A stretch of DNA of 34,919 bases from DATLWN01 sp964492895 (GTDB lineage Bacteria; Pseudomonadota; Zetaproteobacteria; Mariprofundales; Mariprofundaceae), in contig CAZBLR010000020.1 in assembly GCA_964492895.1 (NCBI GenBank), positions 1 to 34,919 of the forward strand, given 5' to 3'. Positions 15,412 through 23,654 of this stretch are shown here, piece by piece; the stretch's first letter is position 1, and each line of letters opens with the position of its first letter. The notes below the pieces were generated by a model. That model was not told the origin of the DNA and did not search any database. It saw only the letters and a program-made list of their open reading frames with translations. Made by a program: the position numbers and the translations under genes.

Positions 15412-15426
15412 GCGACAATTTGCCAC
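15412..15426. promoter_or_regulatory. Second RegA-type half-conserved site
   Basis: GCGACAATTTGCCAC matches the GCGNC-N5-GNCGC pattern except for one base in the right arm (A for G). It lies 71 bases ahead of the outer-membrane protein gene, soon after the regA stop. This suggests RegA control of the genes downstream. No good -10/-35 pair was found around it. Confidence 0.45.
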
Positions 15427-15496
15427 ATTGCCAATCCTTATCCCGCTTTGAAGCATGTCGTCGGCGCCCCGCGCCAAGCCAAGGAGGGAGATTAAG

Positions 15497-16426
15497 ATGA
15501 AGCGATACGAAACCAGCAAGGCCGTCCGCACCGGCCTCGTGGCCGTTGTTTGTTTGGCATTTGCCCTTGCGCCGTCCGTCGCGGCCGCCTGCGCTTGCGG
15601 ATGCGGCATGTATTCGGTGGGCATGCCGGGCCTGGGACTGCCCACGGAGTCGGGGCTGGCGATCAACCTGCAGACCACCTTGCTCGACCAGAACCAGGCC
15701 ATGCAGGGCGGCGCCAAGATTCCGCTGTCCCAAAGCGCCGATCAGCGCGTCAACACGATCTTCTACAACCTGAACGTGCAGTACCAGATCAATCGCTCCT
15801 GGGGGATCATGACCATGATCCCGTACTGGCAGCGCAGGTTCGATACCACCGGGGCACCCCGGGCAACGGTGAATACCTTGTCCGATATCCGCGTCGAGGG
15901 CATCTACAGCGGCTTCTCCCCGGACATGTCGACGGGCCTGATCTTCGGCCTGAAGCTGCCGACCGGCACCCATACCGCCGCCGGCTTCGATCGCGATACG
16001 CAGCCGGGAACGGGGACGACCGACATCCTGATCGGCGGCTACCAGTGGGGCAGCCTGGCGCCGAACTGGAACTGGTCCGTGCAGGGCATGTTCCGCAGTG
16101 CCGTCAATTCGCGCGACGGCTATCGTCCGGGTAACAGCCTGCATCTCGTGGGCAATGTGCATTACGACGGCTTCCGCTTCCAATACCACGTCGCACCGAT
16201 GCTGCAGATCCACTACAATCACCGCTTGTCCGATTCCGGCATCAACGCCGCCAACCCGGTGGCTTCCGGCCTCACGTCCGTATTCGTGACACCCGGCATC
16301 CTGTTGGATCTGAGTCGTCACTGGAAGGCCAATGCGGAGCTGTATGTTCCCGTCTATTATCACGTCACCGGCATCCAGTTGGTGCCCAAGCAGGTCTTCA
16401 GCTTCGGCATCACCTACAATCTGTAA
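15497..16426 (+). CDS. Cys-rich N-terminus outer-membrane beta-barrel protein
   Basis: A 309-residue exported protein. Residues 1-31 form a signal peptide with a basic start and a hydrophobic core ending SVAAA. The mature end begins with a tight cysteine cluster, C32-A-C34-G-C36-G, followed by YSVG. The rest alternates polar and hydrophobic residues, with repeated strand-turn units and a final FSFGITYNL ending in an aliphatic residue, resembling phenol-pathway/MetA-type porin-like proteins. The clustered cysteines could bind metal or form disulfides, which fits the TlpA-like thioredoxin encoded next. ATG 15497 is preceded by AAGGAGGGAG. Function unknown. Confidence 0.8.
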   Translation: MKRYETSKAVRTGLVAVVCLAFALAPSVAAACACGCGMYSVGMPGLGLPTESGLAINLQTTLLDQNQAMQGGAKIPLSQSADQRVNTIFYNLNVQYQINRSWGIMTMIPYWQRRFDTTGAPRATVNTLSDIRVEGIYSGFSPDMSTGLIFGLKLPTGTHTAAGFDRDTQPGTGTTDILIGGYQWGSLAPNWNWSVQGMFRSAVNSRDGYRPGNSLHLVGNVHYDGFRFQYHVAPMLQIHYNHRLSDSGINAANPVASGLTSVFVTPGILLDLSRHWKANAELYVPVYYHVTGIQLVPKQVFSFGITYNL

Positions 16427-16451
16427 GGCGCAAGCCGCGGGGGGTCAACGC

Positions 16452-16907
16452 ATGAAGCTCGGGGCATGGCTGGCCATAACGCTGTTGGCCCTGATGCCGG
16501 CACCGGCGTGTGCCTGGACACTGCAGGACATGCAGGGGCACACGCTGGACCAGGCCGCCTATCAGGGGCGGTGGGTGCTGGTGAACTTCTGGGCCACCTG
16601 GTGCCCGCCGTGCAGGAAGGAGATTCCGGAGCTGATCCGGCTGCAGCACGACGAGGCCGGCAGGCTGACCATCATCGGCATCGCCGTCAGCTATCGCGAT
16701 CCGCAATCCGTCGCCGATTTCGTGCACCGGCACGGCATGGGCTATCCGATCGTGCTCGGCAATGCCGGCATGGCGGCCGAATTCGGTGGTTTCAGGGGCC
16801 TGCCGGCCAGCTTCCTGTACGGTCCGGACGGCAGGCTCGTGCACCGCTTCGAGGGTGCCCAGACCGAGGCCTCGATCGCGCAGGCCATGGGCCTGTCCGC
16901 GCATTGA
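16452..16907 (+). CDS. Periplasmic TlpA/ResA-like thioredoxin
   Basis: A 151-residue thiol-disulfide protein with a signal peptide (1-20, ending ACA) and the redox motif WCPPC inside LVNFWATWCPPCRKEIPEL, the hallmark of TlpA/ResA/CcmG-type reductases. The later GLPASFLYGPDGRLV supplies the cis-proline loop. It acts in the periplasm, probably reducing cysteines; the CxCxC protein encoded upstream is a natural candidate partner. Ends with a TTGA overlap into the following gene. Confidence 0.9.
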   Translation: MKLGAWLAITLLALMPAPACAWTLQDMQGHTLDQAAYQGRWVLVNFWATWCPPCRKEIPELIRLQHDEAGRLTIIGIAVSYRDPQSVADFVHRHGMGYPIVLGNAGMAAEFGGFRGLPASFLYGPDGRLVHRFEGAQTEASIAQAMGLSAH

Positions 16908-17587
16908 GCGGCTTGTTCACCCCCGGGACCTTCCGTTTCCTGGCGGACCTGGCCGCCAACAACCGCCGCGACTGGTTCGAAGAGAACCGGCAGCGCTACG
17001 AGGATGCCGTGCGCGCGCCGGCACTGGATTTCATCGCGGCCATGGCGCCGCGGCTGGCGGCCGTCTCCCCGCACTTCACGGCCATCCCGCGCAAGCAGGG
17101 CGGCTCGCTGATGCGGGTGTTCCGCGATACGCGCTTCTCGCGCGACAAGACCCCGTACAAGACCAACATCGGCATCCATTTCCGCCACGAGCATGGCCGC
17201 GACGTGCATGCGCCGGGATTCTACGTGCATATCGCGCCGGAGGAGGTGTTCCTCGCCGTCGGCATCTGGCATCCGGATGCGCCGGCGCTGGCGAGGATAC
17301 GCACCGAGATCGACCGCTACCCGCGGCGCTGGCGGGCGGCGCGGGACGACGCGGCCTTCCGGCGCAGCTTCCGCCTGGACGGGGAGAGCCTCGTGCGGGT
17401 GCCGCGCGGTTTCGATGCCGCCCATCCCATGGCCGGGGACCTGAAGCGCAAGGATTTCATCGGCATCTGCCCGATATTGCCCGAATCGGTCGTCGAGGCG
17501 GATTTCGCGGATTTCACGGCGGCGCGTTTCGCCGACGGCGCGCCGCTGATGCGCTTTCTGTGCAAGGCGCTGGGTCAGGCGTACTAG
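16904..17587 (+). CDS. DUF2461 family protein
   Basis: A protein of about 227 residues matching DUF2461 (TIGR02453). It begins LFTPGTFRFLADLAANNRRD and has the family blocks NRRDWFEENR, MRVFRDTRFSRDKTPYKTNI and GFYVHIAPEE. The function of this family is not established. The only sensible start is TTG 16904, which overlaps the stop codon of the thioredoxin gene (TTGA), so translational coupling is likely; TTG 16913 is a less likely option. Convergent with the ATP-grasp gene, 9 bases apart. Confidence 0.85.
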   Translation: MSGLFTPGTFRFLADLAANNRRDWFEENRQRYEDAVRAPALDFIAAMAPRLAAVSPHFTAIPRKQGGSLMRVFRDTRFSRDKTPYKTNIGIHFRHEHGRDVHAPGFYVHIAPEEVFLAVGIWHPDAPALARIRTEIDRYPRRWRAARDDAAFRRSFRLDGESLVRVPRGFDAAHPMAGDLKRKDFIGICPILPESVVEADFADFTAARFADGAPLMRFLCKALGQAY

Positions 17588-17596
17588 GCCCCGACG

Positions 17597-18412
17597 CTAA
17601 GCCGCCCGGCGCAGGCGCCGCCGCGGGGGGCGCGTCGGTTTGCCCCGCGGCGTCATGGCCTCGAGATAGCGGAGGATCTCCTCGCCCGGGCGCACGCCGC
17701 ATTCCCCCAGGCCCTGGTTGCCGAACAGGACGTTGAACTCGAACAGGTAGGGATGGCCGTCCACCCAGGCGATGTCGAAACCGGCATGGTCGACGCCGAG
17801 GCTCAGGGCCACCCGCTCGGCCAGGGCCACCGCCGCCGCCGGTGCCGCTTCGAAGGACAGGCGGCCGCCGCGGGCCACGTTCGTATGGAATCCCCATGCC
17901 GGGCGCTCCCGCCAGTAGGCGGCGACGGCCCGGCGGCCGATGACGACGACGCGCAGGTCGCGTCCGATGGGCAGCAACTCCTGCGCGTACAGTACCGTGT
18001 TTTCGTCGGCATGGCGCCGCCAGTCGGCCGCATCCGCGATCAGGTGCACGCCCCGGCCCATGGCGTTGCGGACCTCCTTGGCCACGAACGGGAAGGAGAA
18101 CGCATCCAGGATGGCCTCGCGTCCGGCGGCGTCGCCCGCCTCGATGCGGGTGTGCGGCACGTGATCCGGGCAGACGGCCCAGAAGGCGCGCGTCATCTGG
18201 ACCTTGTCGAAGCCGAGGTGGTAGCTGGCCGGGCTCGGGAAGATGCGCTTGCGCCAGGCGTAATGCAGCGTGTTGACCTGCCAGGTTTCCGGGAACAGCA
18301 CCCAGTCCGCCTGCGCGATCAGCGCCCGCCGGGCATACATCTCGGTGGGCTTGACGTAGTCCACCCCGGGGATGCCGAGGCTGCGGAACAGATTGAACGA
18401 CACCAGCCGCAT
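17597..18412 (-). CDS. ATP-grasp (RimK-like) ligase family protein
   Basis: A 271-residue ATP-grasp enzyme. FPFVAKEVRNAMGRGVHLI is the first nucleotide-binding strand-loop, YAQELLPIGRDLRVVVIG holds the RimK-type ExxxGxDxRV block, and FHTNVARGG plus GFDIAWVDGHPYLFEFN supply magnesium and phosphate ligands (a RimK-like GxDxxxxxxxxxxxExN pattern). ATP-grasp ligases join a carboxylate to an amine via an acylphosphate; the substrate here is unknown. The basic tail (PTRPPRRRLRRAA) is unusual. ATG 18412 gives the best N-terminal strand (MRLVSFNLF); an upstream ATG would add about 14 residues. Confidence 0.8.
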   Translation of the reverse strand: MRLVSFNLFRSLGIPGVDYVKPTEMYARRALIAQADWVLFPETWQVNTLHYAWRKRIFPSPASYHLGFDKVQMTRAFWAVCPDHVPHTRIEAGDAAGREAILDAFSFPFVAKEVRNAMGRGVHLIADAADWRRHADENTVLYAQELLPIGRDLRVVVIGRRAVAAYWRERPAWGFHTNVARGGRLSFEAAPAAAVALAERVALSLGVDHAGFDIAWVDGHPYLFEFNVLFGNQGLGECGVRPGEEILRYLEAMTPRGKPTRPPRRRLRRAA

Positions 18413-18613
18413 GCGCGAACCACCCGACCGACGGATTGAAAAGCGGTGCATCATCCATCGCGCCGCGGCCGTTCGCAAGCCTCCGCCGGCCGGCACCGGC
18501 GCGCATCGAACCCGGCGGGCGGGCGGGTGCAGGCTGGTCTTGGTCATGTGGCTGGGATATGCTAAGCAATCCCAAGGGTTCTGCGCGCGTGAAGGGCAGT
18601 GGAGCAGGTAGCG

Positions 18614-18994
18614 ATGGTTCAGGAAAACGGTCCGGATCGCCGGGCAAGTGAACGCTTTGCCATGGACTTCAAGGTCAGTATCCATGAGGTCCGCGATGGC
18701 AAACAGTCCTTCCTGGAAGACTCGGTGTTGCATGATGTGTCGGGCGTCGGCATCTGCTTTCTGACGCGTCGGTCTGAGATGTACCGTCCCGGCCAGCGCC
18801 TGCACGTCACCATCATCCTGCCCGGAACCGACCGGCTGGAGGCCCGTCTCGAGGGCGATGCCACCGTGGTGCGGGTGGCCCAGGACCCGGAGAGGGGCAT
18901 GTTTGTCGGCGTCTCCATGGACAAGCCGCTGGATTTCATCGCCGGGGTGCAGCACCGGATGTCGGCGCGGAACGATCCGGGGCGTGACGCGTGA
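18614..18994 (+). CDS. PilZ-domain c-di-GMP-binding protein
   Basis: A 126-residue stand-alone PilZ domain. The ligand motifs are intact: RxxxR as R10-ASE-R14 (DRRASERF) and DxSxxG as D41-V-S43-GV-G46. Both are required for c-di-GMP binding in the family, so the protein should be a working c-di-GMP receptor. The stop overlaps the start of the adenylate cyclase gene (GTGA), implying co-translation. ATG 18614 is used; a GTG at 18599 would add five residues. Confidence 0.9.
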   Translation: MVQENGPDRRASERFAMDFKVSIHEVRDGKQSFLEDSVLHDVSGVGICFLTRRSEMYRPGQRLHVTIILPGTDRLEARLEGDATVVRVAQDPERGMFVGVSMDKPLDFIAGVQHRMSARNDPGRDA

Positions 18995-20067
18995 GCCGGT
19001 CCAGCGAGCGCACCAGCATCCAGCAGGTCATCAACTGGGCCTTCAGCCTGCTGGGCCTGATCCCCTACCTGCTGACCATCTACATCGTCGTGGCCATGGA
19101 TCTCCCGGTGACCCAGGACCTGCTGGTGGTGGCATCGGCCATCTTCCTGTCGCACCTGTTCGGCCTGATCCTGCTGCGGCGCTACGGCGGCACCCTGGTC
19201 GAGCTCGGGAACAGGGTGCACAAGGCCGTGACCTCGAAATCGCCGGTCACCATCGATATCCACGGCAGCAAGCCGAAGGAGGTGGCCGATCTGGAGCGGG
19301 CGTTCAACGCCGTGTTCGAGGAGACGGAGGGGCTGCGCCGGAATTTCCGCGAGATGACCACGAAGATGATGCTCTACACCAAGGATATCGAGGGCTACCA
19401 GGAGCGCTTGCAGGAGGAGGCGGTGCTGCGCGCGCGCATGAACCGCTACGTGCCGCAGAATGTCGTGGACCAGCTGCTGAAGGTCGAGGGGGACCTGCCG
19501 GCGCCGCATTACTCGCGGGAGGTGACGGTGCTGTTCGCGGACATCCGTTCCTTCACGGCCCTGTCCGAGAACATGACGCCGGAGGAGGTCATCGCCATGC
19601 TCAACGAGTACTTCGACGACATGGTCGAAATCATCTTCCGGCACCATGGTATCCTGGACAAGTTCGTCGGTGATGAGCTGATGGCGGTGTTCGGATTGCT
19701 CGGGCAGGCCGAGTTCGGGGCCGAGAACGCCATCCGGGCCGGTATGGAGATGCAGGAGCGCCTGCGCATGCTGATGGCCGAGCGCCGGATGCAGGGCCAG
19801 CCGGTGTTCCGGGTCGGCATCGGCATCAACACCGGTCCGGTCGTGGTCGGCAATGTCGGCTCGAAGAACCGCATGGATTACACCGTCATCGGGGACACGG
19901 TCAACGTGGCCGCGCGCCTGGAGCAGATCGCCGCCGGCGGCATGGTGCTGATCGGCGAGGCCACGCGGCAGCGGTTGCCCGAGGGGCTGCAGGCGGTCGA
20001 GAAGGGTGAGATCAAGGTCCGGAACCGGGCCGATCCGGTCCGGTGCTACGCGGTGCTCGGCCAGTGA
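18991..20067 (+). CDS. Class III adenylate cyclase, membrane-bound
   Basis: A 358-residue cyclase making cAMP from ATP. Two hydrophobic segments (about 14-36 and 41-62) are followed by a HAMP-like linker and coiled coil (63-150), then the class III catalytic domain (about 170-350). Metal ligands are D184 (LFADIRSF) and D228 (VGDELM). Adenine selectivity is predicted by K224 (LDKF) and D296 (MDYTVIGD), and the transition-state pair is N305 and R309 (NVAARLE). All key residues are present. GTG start overlaps the PilZ gene; the kinase follows 13 bases after the stop. The short membrane anchor suggests control from within the operon, by inference. Confidence 0.92.
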   Translation: MSRSSERTSIQQVINWAFSLLGLIPYLLTIYIVVAMDLPVTQDLLVVASAIFLSHLFGLILLRRYGGTLVELGNRVHKAVTSKSPVTIDIHGSKPKEVADLERAFNAVFEETEGLRRNFREMTTKMMLYTKDIEGYQERLQEEAVLRARMNRYVPQNVVDQLLKVEGDLPAPHYSREVTVLFADIRSFTALSENMTPEEVIAMLNEYFDDMVEIIFRHHGILDKFVGDELMAVFGLLGQAEFGAENAIRAGMEMQERLRMLMAERRMQGQPVFRVGIGINTGPVVVGNVGSKNRMDYTVIGDTVNVAARLEQIAAGGMVLIGEATRQRLPEGLQAVEKGEIKVRNRADPVRCYAVLGQ

Positions 20068-20080
20068 GCGTACCGTAGGG

Positions 20081-22045
20081 ATGAGCGGGAAGGGGAGGAG
20101 GCGACCGGCGGGCGACGGGGCGCCGTCGCGGGTGCAGGCCTCCGAGGCGCGCTACCGGGCGCTGATGGAGCATGCCAACGATGCCATCATCATGGCCGAC
20201 GTGGAGCTGGGCGTGGTCATCGACGCCAACCGCCGTGCCTGCGAGATGCTGGGCCTCGGCCGGGACGAGCTCATCGGTCTGCCCGTGATGGACATGCACC
20301 CGCCCGGGCTTCGCCGGCGCTACAGCGAGCAGTTCCGCGCCCACGTGGCGGCGGGGGGGAACGCCGTCGTCGAACTGGTGATGCGCCACCGCGACGGCAG
20401 CGATATCCCGGTGTCGGTCAGCTCGGCCGTCGTCGAGCTCGACGGCCGGCGCGTCATCCAGGGCATCTTCCGCGACATCCGCGAGATCAAGCGGGCCGAG
20501 CTGCAGATGCGCGAGGAAACACGGTTTCTGGAGACGCTGATCGAATCGGCGGCCGAGGGCATCTGCCTGTGGCAGCGCGTGGCGCACTATCCCTTCGTGC
20601 GATTCACGGTCTGGAACCAGCGCATGCAGGAGATCACCGGCTACAGCATGCAGGAGATCAACCGCCTCGGCTGGTACCAGAGCCTGTATGGCGCGCCCGA
20701 GGCCCAGGCGCAGGCGCACCAGCGCATGACGATGGTCGAGGCCGGCGGGCAGGTGCGGGGGCTTGAAACCCGCGTCGTCACCCACGGCGGCGAGGAACGC
20801 ATCCTGCGCATCTCCTCGGCGCCGGTGATCGCCGACGGCGGCGAGCGCACCTGGGTGCTGGCGGTCATGGAGGACATCACCGAACAGCGCGCGCTCGAAG
20901 CCAATCTGCGCCAGGCGCAGAAGATCGAGGCGCTGGGTACGCTGGTCGGCGGCATCGCGCACGACTTCAACAACATCCTGACCGGCATGCTCGGCAACAT
21001 CTACCTGGCGCAGAGCGATGACGAGCTTCCCCCCGAGCTCATGCAGTACCTGGTCGTGGCCGAGGACATGGGCTACCGGGCTGCCGAGCTGATCTCACAG
21101 CTGTTGACCTTCGCCCGCAAGGGCCGCTTCGATATGCAGCCGCTGGAGCTGAACGCCCGCCTCGGTGAGTCCTTCGACAAACGCCTGCTGATGGCGCCGG
21201 AGAACATCCGGCTGCAGCGGGTGTTCTGCGCCGAGGCGCTGCCGGTGCTTGGCGACATCGCCCAGATCGAGCAGGTGCTGATGAACCTGCTGCTCAATGC
21301 CCGCGATGCCCTGGTGGGACGGCCGGACCCCGAGATCACCGTGCGCCTGGAGCGCTTCGTGGCGGATACGCACTTCCGGCGGGCCCATCCCGGCGACGCC
21401 GCCGTCGCGTATGCGTGCCTGACGGTCGCGGACAATGGCGAGGGCATCGCGCCGCAGAACCTGGAGCGCATCTTCGAGCCCTTCTTCACGACCAAGGACG
21501 TGGGCAGCGGCACGGGGCTGGGGCTGGCGATGGCCTACAGCATCGTGCAGCGCCACGGCGGCTTCATCGAGGTGGAAAGCAGCGAGGGCGCGGGTACGGT
21601 GTTTCGCATCTACCTGCCGCTGGCCGATGGCGTGGACACCGCCACCGGCGTCGACGCCGGCGTGGCCCTGCGCGGACAAGGCGAGCTGATCCTGCTGGCC
21701 GACGACGAGCCGGACGTCCTGCATTCCATCGCCGAGGTCATCGAGCGTCTGGGCTACCGGGTGCTGGCCGCGGCCGACGGTAGCGAGGCCTGGTCGCTGT
21801 TCGGCAAGCACCGGGACGAGATCGTGCTGGCCGTGCTCGACGTGGTCATGCCCGGCATCAACGGTACGGAGGTGGCCGAGCGCATGCGCCGGATGCAGCC
21901 CAGGCTGCCGGTCATGTTCGTTACCGGTTACGACTCGGGCGGCGAGCTGGCCATGCTCATCGGCGAGCGCTCGCGGGTGCTCGCCAAGCCGTTCCGCATC
22001 GATGAGCTGAGCCGGGAGATCCGCGAACTGCTGGGAACCGGCTGA
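20081..22045 (+). CDS. PAS-PAS hybrid sensor histidine kinase
   Basis: A 654-residue soluble kinase with no membrane segment. Two PAS domains (about 18-145 and 150-275) precede an HDFNN-type HisKA with H294 (GGIAHDFNNIL), an ATPase domain (NLLLNARDAL, DNGEGIAPQNL, GTGLGLAM) and a C-terminal receiver with D587 (AVLDVVMPG). The ligand of the PAS domains is not evident. It is the last gene of a trio with PilZ and adenylate cyclase, which suggests it controls or reads their signalling. Another in-frame start exists at 20006 but it lies inside the cyclase gene, so ATG 20081 is chosen. Confidence 0.92.
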   Translation: MSGKGRRRPAGDGAPSRVQASEARYRALMEHANDAIIMADVELGVVIDANRRACEMLGLGRDELIGLPVMDMHPPGLRRRYSEQFRAHVAAGGNAVVELVMRHRDGSDIPVSVSSAVVELDGRRVIQGIFRDIREIKRAELQMREETRFLETLIESAAEGICLWQRVAHYPFVRFTVWNQRMQEITGYSMQEINRLGWYQSLYGAPEAQAQAHQRMTMVEAGGQVRGLETRVVTHGGEERILRISSAPVIADGGERTWVLAVMEDITEQRALEANLRQAQKIEALGTLVGGIAHDFNNILTGMLGNIYLAQSDDELPPELMQYLVVAEDMGYRAAELISQLLTFARKGRFDMQPLELNARLGESFDKRLLMAPENIRLQRVFCAEALPVLGDIAQIEQVLMNLLLNARDALVGRPDPEITVRLERFVADTHFRRAHPGDAAVAYACLTVADNGEGIAPQNLERIFEPFFTTKDVGSGTGLGLAMAYSIVQRHGGFIEVESSEGAGTVFRIYLPLADGVDTATGVDAGVALRGQGELILLADDEPDVLHSIAEVIERLGYRVLAAADGSEAWSLFGKHRDEIVLAVLDVVMPGINGTEVAERMRRMQPRLPVMFVTGYDSGGELAMLIGERSRVLAKPFRIDELSREIRELLGTG

Positions 22046-22052
22046 GCCGGTT
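22036..22052. terminator. Hairpin spanning two convergent stop codons
   Basis: AACCGGC (22036-22042) and GCCGGTT (22046-22052) form a perfect 7-bp stem with the loop TGA, the stop codon of the hybrid kinase. The stem reaches the first base of the stop codon of the opposite gene. No T-run follows. A bidirectional transcription barrier is possible. Confidence 0.45.
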
Positions 22053-22924
22053 CAGTCCATGGCCTCCAGCACCCGCTTGACCGCCGCGAAGTCCTGATCG
22101 GCGAGTTCCGGGCCGGCATCGGGGCGGTACAGCCCGGCCACGATGCGGCCCAGCGGCAAGGCCGCGCCCGTATCCCGCGCCGTTTCCAGGATGAAGCCCA
22201 GGTCCTTGGCCATGTGCCTGAACGGGAACTGCACCGGGAACGCGTGCGTCACGACCATGTCGCGCTTGAGCCGGAACAGCCCGCATCCCAGGGGGCCGGC
22301 GAGCACGGTGTCGAGCAGCACGGCCGGATCCAGGCCGCCTTTCTCGCCGAGGGTCACCGCTTCGGCCAGTCCGGCCATCATCGTGGCGAGCAGCAGGTTC
22401 ACGGACATCTTCATCGCCGAGCCGCGGCCGACGGTGCCGCAGCGGATCACCCGGCTGCCCATGGCCAGCAGCAGCGGTTCGACGGCGGCGATGTCCGCCT
22501 CGTCGCCCCCGGCGAGGATCACCAGGGTGCCGTCCTCGGCGGGCTGCTTCGAGCCGGAGACCGGCGCATCGACGAGCCGTGCGCCGTGCGCCGCCAGCGT
22601 CCGTGCCAGTTGTTCCGAATAGGCCGGAGGTACCGTGCTCATGTTGACGATCCGCTTGCCGGCCAGCGGTACCGCGAGCAGGCCCGCAGGTCCGGCCAGC
22701 ACGGCATCGATGGCCGCAGGGCCCGTGAGCATCAGGATGACGGTGTCGGCGGCGGCCGCGACGCCGGCAGGGTCGGCGGCCGCCACGGCCCCGGCCCGGA
22801 CCAGCGCTTCGGCCTTGCCGGCGCTGCGGTTGTACACGGTCAGCGCGTGCCCGGCGGCCAGCAGGTTGGCCGCCATCGGCGCCCCCATGATCCCCAGGCC
22901 GATGAATCCGGTGGTCTCGTGCAT
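22052..22924 (-). CDS. 3-hydroxyisobutyrate dehydrogenase-family oxidoreductase
   Basis: A 290-residue NAD(P)-dependent beta-hydroxyacid dehydrogenase. GFIGLGIMGAPMAANL is the Rossmann glycine-rich loop (residues 6-21), DAPVSGSKQPAEDGTL the substrate-binding signature and the catalytic lysine lies in GSAMKMSVNLLL. The GSxxxAEDGTL form and overall sequence recall glyoxylate/succinic semialdehyde reductases (GLYR type), but substrate cannot be fixed. A strong ribosome site (AGGAGG) lies just upstream. Divergent from the PEBP gene. Confidence 0.88.
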   Translation of the reverse strand: MHETTGFIGLGIMGAPMAANLLAAGHALTVYNRSAGKAEALVRAGAVAAADPAGVAAAADTVILMLTGPAAIDAVLAGPAGLLAVPLAGKRIVNMSTVPPAYSEQLARTLAAHGARLVDAPVSGSKQPAEDGTLVILAGGDEADIAAVEPLLLAMGSRVIRCGTVGRGSAMKMSVNLLLATMMAGLAEAVTLGEKGGLDPAVLLDTVLAGPLGCGLFRLKRDMVVTHAFPVQFPFRHMAKDLGFILETARDTGAALPLGRIVAGLYRPDAGPELADQDFAAVKRVLEAMD

Positions 22925-23013
22925 GGGTGCCTCCTGTGGCCGGTGTTTCCGCGCAGCCTGCAGCGCGGTGCCGGCGCTGTCGACTATGCTAGCCCCAGGC
23001 ATGGGGGTGGACG

Positions 23014-23553
23014 ATGCGCACGGTCTGGGTTCTTTTGCTATGCTGGATACCGATGCAAGCGATGGCCGGCGGATTCACCCTGACGAGCGGCGACGTGGCC
23101 GAAGGCGCCACGATGCCCGAGGCGCAGGTCTATGCCGGCGGCGGCTGCCACGGCGGCAATGTGTCGCCGGCGCTGGCCTGGCACGGCGCCCCTGCCGGCA
23201 CCAAGGGCTTTGCCGTGACCATGCACGACCCGGACGCGCCGCGGCCCGGCGGCTGGTGGCACTGGCTGATGGTCAACATCCCCGCCGACGTGACGGCCCT
23301 GGCCGGCGGTGCCGGACGGCCGGGCGGCGGGCCGGGCGGCAGCGTGCAGGGACTCAATAGCTTCGGGTCGGTGGGTTACGGCGGGCCGTGCCCGCCGGTC
23401 GGGCACGGCGTGCACCATTATGTGATCACCGTCTATGCGCTGGATACGGCGCGGCTGCCGCTGACGTCCGATGCGGATCCCGGCTACGCGGATGCATTGA
23501 TCCGCCGGCATGCCCTGGGGCTGGCGCGGCTGACGGCTGTCTATCAACGCTGA
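23014..23553 (+). CDS. Exported PEBP-fold protein (YbhB/YbcL family)
   Basis: A 179-residue protein with a signal peptide (1-18, ending AMA) and a phosphatidylethanolamine-binding-protein fold. MHDPDAPRPGGWWHWLMVNI and the YGGPCPPVGHGVHHYVITVYAL block are the bacterial PEBP (Raf kinase inhibitor-like) hallmarks. Its role in bacteria is not settled. A Gly-rich loop (ALAGGAGRPGGGPGG) is longer than usual. A TATGCT -10-like box lies at 22985-22990 without a clear -35. Confidence 0.88.
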   Translation: MRTVWVLLLCWIPMQAMAGGFTLTSGDVAEGATMPEAQVYAGGGCHGGNVSPALAWHGAPAGTKGFAVTMHDPDAPRPGGWWHWLMVNIPADVTALAGGAGRPGGGPGGSVQGLNSFGSVGYGGPCPPVGHGVHHYVITVYALDTARLPLTSDADPGYADALIRRHALGLARLTAVYQR

Positions 23554-23654
23554 TGCGGGGCGCTGAGCCGCGTCCGCGACGTTCCGCCGATGGCGCCGGG
23601 CCGCCGGCGGGGATATAAATCGGCATACCCGGGCGCCCCCGGCAGGAGAATCCC

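Noticed and set aside
15497..15610. The outer-membrane protein as a lipoprotein
   Set aside because: The position before C32 is AAA, without a leucine at -3 of a lipobox. A standard signal peptidase I site fits better.
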